A stretch of DNA of 15,575 bases from DASQUK01 sp050744525 (GTDB lineage Bacteria > Actinomycetota > Acidimicrobiia > Acidimicrobiales > VFJN01): the NCBI GenBank assembly GCA_050744525.1, contig JBOGHG010000080.1, positions 1 through 15,575 of the forward strand, given 5' to 3'. Below the pieces are notes generated by a model that worked only from the letters and a program-made list of their open reading frames with translations, was not told the origin of the DNA and ran no database searches. Below are positions 7,919-12,384 of the stretch, piece after piece. Each line of letters starts with the position of its first letter. The stretch's first letter is position 1. Made by a program: the position numbers and the translations under genes.

Positions 7919-7928
7919 GCCGACGCCC

Positions 7929-9506
7929 ATGCGACGGATGGCCACGAATTGGACGCGCCGCACGTTCCTGATCCGCTCCGGCGCCGCGGCCGGGGCACTG
8001 GCGGTCGGCGGGGCCGCCTGCTCGTCGTCCGACGACCCCGGCAACGACGCAGCCGACGACGCAGCCGGCGACGCAGCCGGCGACGAGCCACGGAAGGACG
8101 AGATGTCGGCCGACGGGGTGGTGAACCTGAGCGACGTGCCCACCGAGGCGACGATCTTCGGGTGGATCGGCAAGGTCTTCGAGCAGGGGATCCGCCGGCC
8201 CGGGTACCCGGCCGACGAGTGGGCGGAGGGGTGGATCGCCGACCGGTTCCGCAGCATCGGGCTCGACAGCGTCCGGTTGGAGCCCATAACCGTGACCCGC
8301 TGGGAGCCCACGGACTGGTCGCTCGAGGTCAGCGGCGCCGACGGCGAGACGACGACCCTCGACTGCTTCCCGGTGCCGTTCTCGGCGCCTGTCGACGGGC
8401 TCGAGACCGAGGTGGCCACCTTCGACCAGGCCAGTCCCGGAGCCGTGCGGGACAAGGCGTCGCTGTTCGACGTGCCGCTGATCCGCATTCCCGCCGACCT
8501 GCTGGCCACGGCCGGCAGCGCGTCGGCCGACGTCACGGGCCGGATCGTCGATCCCGACGGCAGCCTCACCGGCGCCCAGCACATCGTGCCGTTCGGCGCC
8601 CAGTTCCAGGAGGTCATGGAGCCGTCGATCGAGGCCGGTGCCGCGGCGTTCATCGGCACGCTCACCGACTACCCGGGCGACTCGTTCAACTACTTCGTGC
8701 CCTACGACGGCATCGCGCGGGCCATCCCCGGGGTGTGGGTGAACGGCACCGACGGGGCGTGGCTGCGCGACCGGCTGGCGCGCGGCCCGGTGCGAGTGCG
8801 GCTCACCGTCGCCTCCGAGCGGGAGGAGGTCGAGTCGCACAACGTGGTTGGCCAGCTCGATGGTGCCGACGAGGAGACGGTCATCATCGGCTCCCACCAC
8901 GACGGCCCCTGGGCGTCGGCGGTCGAGGACGGCAGCGGCATATCGCTGGTGCTGGCGCAGGCGACCTACTGGGCCGCCCAACCGGTCGAGCGCCGGCCCC
9001 ACCGGCTGGTTTTCCTGCTGCAGGGCGGCCACATGTCGGGTGGGGCCGGCCTGCGGGGGTACATCGAGGCGCACCGCGCCGAGCTGGATGGGGTGGTGCT
9101 GGAGGTTCACCTCGAGCACGCCGCCCTGGAGTTCGCCGAGCAGGGCGGCGACGTCGTTCCGACCGGACAGCCGGTGCCGCGGTGGTTCTTCACGACCCGC
9201 ATCCCAGCGCTGGAGGCGGCCGTGGCCGAGGCCCTCGAGGCCGAGGAGCTGGGCCGATCGATGATCCTGGCCCCCGACGCGTTCGGAGAACAGCCGCCGA
9301 CCGACGGCGCCTTCTACCACCGCGAGGGTGTGCCGGTGATGAACTTCCTGACTGCACCCTTCTACCTCTTCGACGCGATGGACACCCTCGACAAGATCGA
9401 TCGCGACAACCTGGTGCCGCTCACGCGGGCCACCATCCGCATCGTCGAGTCCACCCGTGGGGTGAGCGCCGCCGAGATGCGGGCCGGCGTCCTACCCCCA
9501 CCCTGA
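7929..9506 (+). CDS. Tat-exported lipoprotein with PA insert and divergent M28-like peptidase domain
   Basis: The protein is 525 residues long. The N-terminus carries a twin-arginine signal (WTRRTFLIRSG, Arg 10-11), a hydrophobic AAAGALAVGG stretch and a Cys at 31 (GGAAC) that suits lipidation, then an Asp/Ala/Gly linker from a 12-bp DNA repeat. Residues about 155-290 resemble a protease-associated (PA) insert ending IPGVWVNGTDGAWL. The M28-like fold follows: VIIGSHHDG (318-326), VEDGSG (332-337), RLVFLLQGGHM (359-369), VVLEVHLEHAA (389-399), and the family's DTLDKID (485-491) near the end. Compared with zinc M28 aminopeptidases, the first His-x-Asp is present. The bridging Asp appears as Glu 333, the catalytic Glu-Glu is Gly-Gly, and the last zinc His after Asp 459 is Gly. 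Start: ATG 7929 fits a leaderless mRNA; ATG 7938 or GTG 7917 are possible. Activity is uncertain; location outside the membrane is likely. Confidence 0.82.
   Translation: MRRMATNWTRRTFLIRSGAAAGALAVGGAACSSSDDPGNDAADDAAGDAAGDEPRKDEMSADGVVNLSDVPTEATIFGWIGKVFEQGIRRPGYPADEWAEGWIADRFRSIGLDSVRLEPITVTRWEPTDWSLEVSGADGETTTLDCFPVPFSAPVDGLETEVATFDQASPGAVRDKASLFDVPLIRIPADLLATAGSASADVTGRIVDPDGSLTGAQHIVPFGAQFQEVMEPSIEAGAAAFIGTLTDYPGDSFNYFVPYDGIARAIPGVWVNGTDGAWLRDRLARGPVRVRLTVASEREEVESHNVVGQLDGADEETVIIGSHHDGPWASAVEDGSGISLVLAQATYWAAQPVERRPHRLVFLLQGGHMSGGAGLRGYIEAHRAELDGVVLEVHLEHAALEFAEQGGDVVPTGQPVPRWFFTTRIPALEAAVAEALEAEELGRSMILAPDAFGEQPPTDGAFYHREGVPVMNFLTAPFYLFDAMDTLDKIDRDNLVPLTRATIRIVESTRGVSAAEMRAGVLPPP
8046..8089 (+). 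repeat. 12-bp tandem repeat in the lipoprotein linker
   Basis: The unit GACGCAGCCGRC occurs three times head to tail, followed by a partial GACGAGCC. It stays in frame and encodes the (D/G)DAA repeats just after the lipobox Cys. Repeat slippage would lengthen or shorten a flexible spacer between membrane anchor and domain by four residues at a time without breaking the frame. Confidence 0.85.
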
Positions 9507-9554
9507 ACTTGCGGCGGTTACCGCCGTCATGGCGTCGATAAGCGCCGCAAGTTC
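9505..9554. promoter_or_regulatory. 12-bp perfect inverted repeat between the lipoprotein gene and ilvD
   Basis: GAACTTGCGGCG (9505-9516) is the exact reverse complement of CGCCGCAAGTTC (9543-9554), with 26 bp between. The left arm begins in the lipoprotein stop codon. The right arm falls where the -35 region of the predicted ilvD promoter should be. An alternative short hairpin, CGGCGG-TTA-CCGCCG (9512-9526), shares bases with the left arm. No T-run follows either hairpin. It could be an operator for an ilvD regulator, the 3' end hairpin of the lipoprotein mRNA, or both. Confidence 0.5.
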
Positions 9555-9569
9555 GGATGGTTGCGGGCC

Positions 9570-9575
9570 TACGCT
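9570..9575 (+). promoter_or_regulatory. Predicted ilvD -10 element, leaderless start
   Basis: TACGCT matches TANNNT and is followed by exactly 7 nt and then the ilvD ATG at 9583. That is the spacing expected when the transcript begins at the A of the start codon. There is no Shine-Dalgarno before this ATG, which supports a leaderless message. The -35 region is not obvious and lies in the right arm of the inverted repeat. Confidence 0.5.
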
Positions 9576-9582
9576 GCCGGCC

Positions 9583-11289
9583 ATGAGGGAGACACCGGCC
9601 ACCAGCGAGTCCCGCGTGGACATCAAGCACCGCAGCCGGGAGGTCACCGACGGGTTCGAGCGGGCGCCGGCCCGGGCCATGCTGCGGGCCATCGGCATGA
9701 CCGACGACGACTGGGGCAAGCCGCAGGTGGGCGTCTGCTCCTCGTGGAACGAGGTCACGCCCTGCAACATGCCGCTCGACCGCCTGGCCAAACGGTCCAA
9801 GGACGGGGTGCGTGCGGCCGGCGGGTTCCCTATCGAGTTCACGACCATCGCCGTGTCCGACGGCATCTCCATGGGGCACGAGGGTATGCGGGCGTCGCTG
9901 GTGTCGCGGGAGGTCATCGCCGACTCGGTCGAGACGGTGATGCACGCCGAGCGGCTGGACGCGCTGGTCACCTTCGCGGGCTGCGACAAGTCGCTGCCCG
10001 GCATGCTCATGGCCGCGGCGCGGCTCAACGTGCCGTCGGTCTTCGTGTACGGCGGCTCGATCCTGCCGGGCCATCACAACGGCCAGGCGCTCGACATCGT
10101 CAGCGTGTTCGAGGCGGTCGGGGCGCACGCCGCCGGCAGCCTCGACGATGCCGGGCTCGACGCCATCGAGCGCAATGCCTGCCCCACCGAGGGATCGTGC
10201 GCCGGCATGTTCACCGCCAACACCATGGCGTCGGTGGCCGAGGCCCTGGGGATGTCGCTGCCCGGCTCGGCGTCAGCTCCCGCCGTAGACCGGCGGCGCC
10301 ACGACGTGGCGTTCGCGTCGGGCCAGACGGTCGTGCGGCTGCTGGAGGCCGGCATCCGTCCCCGCCAGATCCTCACCAAGGCGGCGTTCGAGAACGCCAT
10401 TGCCGTGGTGATGGCGCTGGGCGGATCCACCAACGCAGTGCTCCACCTGCTCGCCATCGCCACCGAGGCGCGGGTGGACCTGGCGCTCGACGACTTCAAC
10501 CGGGTTGCGGCCCGGGTGCCGCACATCGCCGACACCAAGCCGGCCGGTCGCTACCACATGAGCGACGTCGATCGGATCGGGGGCGTGCCGGTGGTGATGC
10601 GCCACCTGCTCGAGGCCGGGCTGCTGGACGGCGGCTGCCTCACCGTCACCGGCCGCACGGTGGCCGAGAACCTGGCCGAGATCGATCCGCCCCCGCCCGA
10701 CGGCGACGTGATCCACCCCCTGGGCGACCCCATCCACGCCATGGGTGGCATCGCCGTTCTCACCGGCTCGTTGGCATCCAAGGGGGCGGTGGTCAAGGTG
10801 GCCGGCATCACGGCCGACCGGTTCGAGGGCACGGCAAGGGTGTTCGACGGCGAGGACGGGGCGATGGACGCGATCCTCGCCGGCTCGATCGAGCCGGGCA
10901 CGGTGGTGGTCATCCGCTACGAGGGGCCGAAGGGTGGGCCGGGGATGCGCGAGATGCTGGCAGTGACGGGCGCCATGAAGGGCGCCGGCAGGGGTGCCGA
11001 CTGCGCGCTGGTGACCGACGGCCGCTTCTCCGGTGGCACGCACGGGTTCTGCGTCGGCCACGTCGCGCCGGAGGCGGTGGACGGTGGCGCCATCGCGCTG
11101 GTCGCCGACGGCGACCAGATCGTCATCGACGTGCCGTCCAAATCGATCGACCTGCTGGTCGAGGACGCCGAGCTTGCCCGCCGACGGACGTCGTGGAAGC
11201 TCCCCGAGCCCCGCTACACGTCGGGGGTCCTGGCCAAGTACGCCAGGCTGGCGTCGGGCGCCGAGCGGGGGGCGATCACAGAGGTGTAG
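9583..11289 (+). CDS. ilvD: Dihydroxy-acid dehydratase, [2Fe-2S] type
   Basis: IlvD dehydrates 2,3-dihydroxy-isovalerate and 2,3-dihydroxy-3-methylvalerate to the 2-keto acids, the step before transamination to valine and isoleucine; it acts in the cytosol. The 568-residue product has the normal length. The signature FAGCDKSLPGM (131-141) and the second signature CPTEGSCAGMFTANTM (200-215) are intact. Cys 61 (TPCN), Cys 134 and Cys 206 match the three cluster cysteines of [2Fe-2S] dehydratases such as the mycobacterial enzyme. The C-terminal half contains RYEGPKGGPGM, TDGRFSGGTHG and the GHVAPEA motif. ATG 9583 is chosen over an in-frame ATG at 9529 because homology starts there and TACGCT sits 7 nt upstream. 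The gene stands apart from ilvBNC; a minus-strand nucleotidyltransferase gene ends 9 bp downstream. Confidence 0.97.
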   Translation: MRETPATSESRVDIKHRSREVTDGFERAPARAMLRAIGMTDDDWGKPQVGVCSSWNEVTPCNMPLDRLAKRSKDGVRAAGGFPIEFTTIAVSDGISMGHEGMRASLVSREVIADSVETVMHAERLDALVTFAGCDKSLPGMLMAAARLNVPSVFVYGGSILPGHHNGQALDIVSVFEAVGAHAAGSLDDAGLDAIERNACPTEGSCAGMFTANTMASVAEALGMSLPGSASAPAVDRRRHDVAFASGQTVVRLLEAGIRPRQILTKAAFENAIAVVMALGGSTNAVLHLLAIATEARVDLALDDFNRVAARVPHIADTKPAGRYHMSDVDRIGGVPVVMRHLLEAGLLDGGCLTVTGRTVAENLAEIDPPPPDGDVIHPLGDPIHAMGGIAVLTGSLASKGAVVKVAGITADRFEGTARVFDGEDGAMDAILAGSIEPGTVVVIRYEGPKGGPGMREMLAVTGAMKGAGRGADCALVTDGRFSGGTHGFCVGHVAPEAVDGGAIALVADGDQIVIDVPSKSIDLLVEDAELARRRTSWKLPEPRYTSGVLAKYARLASGAERGAITEV

Positions 11290-11298
11290 GGCCCACGG

Positions 11299-11874
11299 TC
11301 AGGCGAGCAGCTCGTCGAGCGCTGCCGGGAGGTCGCGGCCCCGGGCGTAGCCGCGCTCCGTGATCAGTGCGATGGCGCCCCGCGCCCGCTCCAGCTCACC
11401 ATCGTCGGCCACCCTCAGCAGTGCCCGCAGGTCGACGAAGTCTTGCGGGCGGCGGTCGTCGTCCCGGGCCAAGACCTTGACGGCGATGAGGTGACCGGTG
11501 CGCGCAACGGGGACCCAAACCCCGGGAAAGGCTTGCGCCGCTTCGGCGTCGACGACGATCTCGCGCTCGATACCAGACGACGAGAACAGCAGGTCCGCAG
11601 CGAAGGCCACGTCGGGCGTGACCAGCCGAACGGTCGCCAGCTTGCCGGAGTCGTGCTCGATGGTGGCGCGGATGGCGTAGCCCCGACGAGTCAGCTCGTC
11701 CACGGCCGACTCCGCCCCGGCATCGTCGTCGACCGACATTGCCAAGTCGAGATCCTTGGTGAACCGCGGCTCGGTCCGCGCCGAGACGGCGAGGCCGCCG
11801 ACCAACGCGTGGCCGACCCCGAGCTCGTCGAGGTCGGTCACGACGCGCCGTGTCGCGATCTCGATGTCGATCAC
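11299..11874 (-). CDS. AbiEii-like nucleotidyltransferase, possible toxin of a two-gene module
   Basis: This 191-residue protein of the DNA polymerase beta-type nucleotidyltransferase fold resembles the AbiEii/AbiGii toxin group. The core motif GHALVGGLAVSARTEPRF-TKDLDLAM has the Gly-Gly pair at 26-27 and the metal-binding Asp 41 and Asp 43; a third candidate Asp is 94 (FAADLLF). The later K-VLAR...RRPQDFVDLRALL segment (Lys 133, Asp 145, Asp 148) is the typical helical part of AbiEii-like proteins. The metal triad looks intact, so it may be active, transferring a nucleotide to RNA or protein. GTG 11874 overlaps the TGA of the upstream 71-residue gene (GTGA). A longer start at 11931 would add a Pro/Arg-rich tail inside that gene and is less likely. 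It converges on ilvD with a 9-bp gap. A housekeeping role is not excluded. Confidence 0.8.
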   Translation of the reverse strand: MIDIEIATRRVVTDLDELGVGHALVGGLAVSARTEPRFTKDLDLAMSVDDDAGAESAVDELTRRGYAIRATIEHDSGKLATVRLVTPDVAFAADLLFSSSGIEREIVVDAEAAQAFPGVWVPVARTGHLIAVKVLARDDDRRPQDFVDLRALLRVADDGELERARGAIALITERGYARGRDLPAALDELLA

Positions 11875-12086
11875 GCGTGGCGGAGGCGTCGAGGGTGGCC
11901 CGGGCTGTCGGGTGGACCGTCGAGTAGCCACTCGGTCAGGAGCCGCTCGATCTCGTCGGGGGAGGCCTCGGGATGACGGCGTTCGAGGTTGAGGCGCATC
12001 ATCCGGATGCCCGCGGCGGCGAGTCCGAGGGCGTCGCGGATGCGTTCACCCGCATCCGGCGACAGTGTGGAGTCGGCGCGTGGCAC
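11871..12086 (-). CDS. Small helical protein coupled to the nucleotidyltransferase, possible antitoxin
   Basis: This 71-residue protein has no named domain I can recognise. The central part (about residues 15-53) should be helical, with an amphipathic segment IRMMRLNLERRHPE followed by ASPDEIERLLTEWLLDGP; the ends are Pro/Gly/Arg-rich. GTG 12086 is preceded by TAGGCT and 6 nt, so the message is probably leaderless, and no Shine-Dalgarno is visible. Its TGA overlaps the GTG of the nucleotidyltransferase gene, so the two are coupled, with the small gene first as antitoxins often are. That it neutralises the nucleotidyltransferase is inference from order, size and coupling. It might instead be a substrate-binding or stabilising partner. 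Confidence 0.65.
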   Translation of the reverse strand: MPRADSTLSPDAGERIRDALGLAAAGIRMMRLNLERRHPEASPDEIERLLTEWLLDGPPDSPGHPRRLRHA

Positions 12087-12092
12087 GCGCCA

Positions 12093-12098
12093 AGCCTA
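12093..12098 (-). promoter_or_regulatory. Predicted -10 element of the two-gene nucleotidyltransferase module
   Basis: On the minus strand TAGGCT is followed by 6 nt and the GTG at 12086, the same leaderless layout as at ilvD. No clear -35 hexamer is seen at the expected distance. Confidence 0.4.
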
Positions 12099-12200
12099 CG
12101 TCCGTGTATGGCCGTGTCCGGTTCTCCAAGCCGTACCCGTGGGCTACGAGCGAGAGTCCGCCGATCGAGCAGCCGCGGTAGCGGGGTCGTGGTGGCCGCC

Positions 12201-12230
12201 TTGCCCCGGGCCGGCGTGCCGTGCGAAGCT
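12201..12230 (+). promoter_or_regulatory. Candidate promoter just before the ilv leader peptide
   Basis: TTGCCC (12201-12206), an 18-bp spacer and GAAGCT (12225-12230) precede the leader ATG at 12240 by 9 nt. Use of this promoter would give a nearly leaderless leader-peptide mRNA, which suits the absence of a ribosome binding site there. The -10 is a weak match. It competes with the idea of an upstream start, which the long-range helices would require. The rest of 12099-12200 shows no better promoter by eye. Confidence 0.35.
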
Positions 12231-12239
12231 GACCCGCTG

Positions 12240-12275
12240 ATGCACGCCTACCGCCTCCTCGTAATCCTCACGTAG
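12240..12275 (+). CDS. ilvBNC attenuator leader peptide (Leu-Leu-Val-Ile-Leu)
   Basis: An 11-codon reading frame encodes MHAYRLLVILT and ends on TAG. Codons 6-10 are CTC CTC GTA ATC CTC, five branched-chain amino acids in a row, covering all three end products of the pathway. It lies 30 bp before an intrinsic terminator and 110 bp before ilvB, the classical layout for ribosome-mediated attenuation. There is no Shine-Dalgarno. Leader-peptide attenuation without a ribosome binding site has been reported for Corynebacterium glutamicum ilvBNC. When charged Leu, Val or Ile tRNA is short, the ribosome should stall here and allow read-through. It is too short to be found by ordinary gene calling. 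Confidence 0.85.
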   Translation: MHAYRLLVILT

Positions 12276-12300
12276 CGCACGCCGGCCAACCCGCGTGCGC
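12275..12300 (+). promoter_or_regulatory. Hairpin starting at the leader stop codon
   Basis: GCGCACGC (12275-12282) pairs perfectly with GCGTGCGC (12293-12300) across a 10-nt loop. The stem begins at the last base of the leader TAG, so a ribosome at the stop would cover its left arm. It is compatible with the downstream terminator and mutually exclusive with the long-range helix that uses 12277-12287. It probably acts as pause hairpin or switch arm of the attenuator. Confidence 0.6.
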
Positions 12301-12304
12301 CCTC

Positions 12305-12336
12305 ACGACCTCCCACCGGGAGGTCGTTTCAGTTTT
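12305..12336 (+). terminator. Intrinsic terminator of the ilvBNC attenuator
   Basis: ACGACCTCCC (12305-12314) and GGGAGGTCGT (12318-12327) form a perfect 10-bp stem with an ACC loop, followed by TTCAGTTTT. T-runs are rare in this GC-rich window, so the tail stands out. Its position between the leader peptide and ilvB makes it an attenuator and not an end-of-operon terminator. Confidence 0.85.
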
Positions 12337-12384
12337 CGTCGACTTCCGCCAACCACCCGCCACATCCGACAGGAGAACCCCGCC

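Larger units (their letters stand above)
12183..12312 (+). promoter_or_regulatory. Two nested long-range complementarities around the leader peptide (candidate antiterminator)
   Basis: Inner helix: GGCCGGCGTGC (12209-12219) is the exact reverse complement of GCACGCCGGCC (12277-12287). Outer helix: 12183-12192 can pair with 12303-12312, ten pairs including two G-U. The outer helix takes up the left arm of the terminator at 12305-12314, and the inner one takes up the left arm of the hairpin behind the leader stop. Both nest around the leader peptide and exclude the terminator fold. This works only if transcription starts upstream of about 12183. Confidence 0.4.

Noticed and set aside
6308..8665. 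785-residue minus-strand open frame spanning the MATE gene and parts of its neighbours
   Set aside because: Its central part is a Gly/Arg-rich out-of-frame reading of the MATE gene, and it crosses real gene borders.
7899..9320. 473-residue open frame on the minus strand opposite the lipoprotein gene
   Set aside because: It is a shadow of the plus-strand gene in GC-rich DNA: composition is Arg/Gly/His-rich with no domain, while the plus frame has a Tat signal and M28-like motifs.
9529..9582. Upstream extension of ilvD to an in-frame ATG at 9529
   Set aside because: The added 18 residues lie in the inverted repeat and promoter region and have no IlvD similarity.
11875..11931. Longer start of the nucleotidyltransferase at 11931
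   Set aside because: It adds a Pro/Arg-rich tail within the upstream gene; the GTGA overlap at 11874 matches the other coupled pairs in this window.
12106..12239. Open frame from ATG 12106 in phase with the ilv leader peptide
   Set aside because: Arg/Ser-rich, no ribosome site and no recognisable domain; the Leu/Val/Ile run is explained by the short leader starting at 12240.
12295..12384. Upstream extension of ilvB to 12295
   Set aside because: It would translate the terminator stem, and the ATG at 12385 has a good ribosome site and starts where IlvB homology starts.
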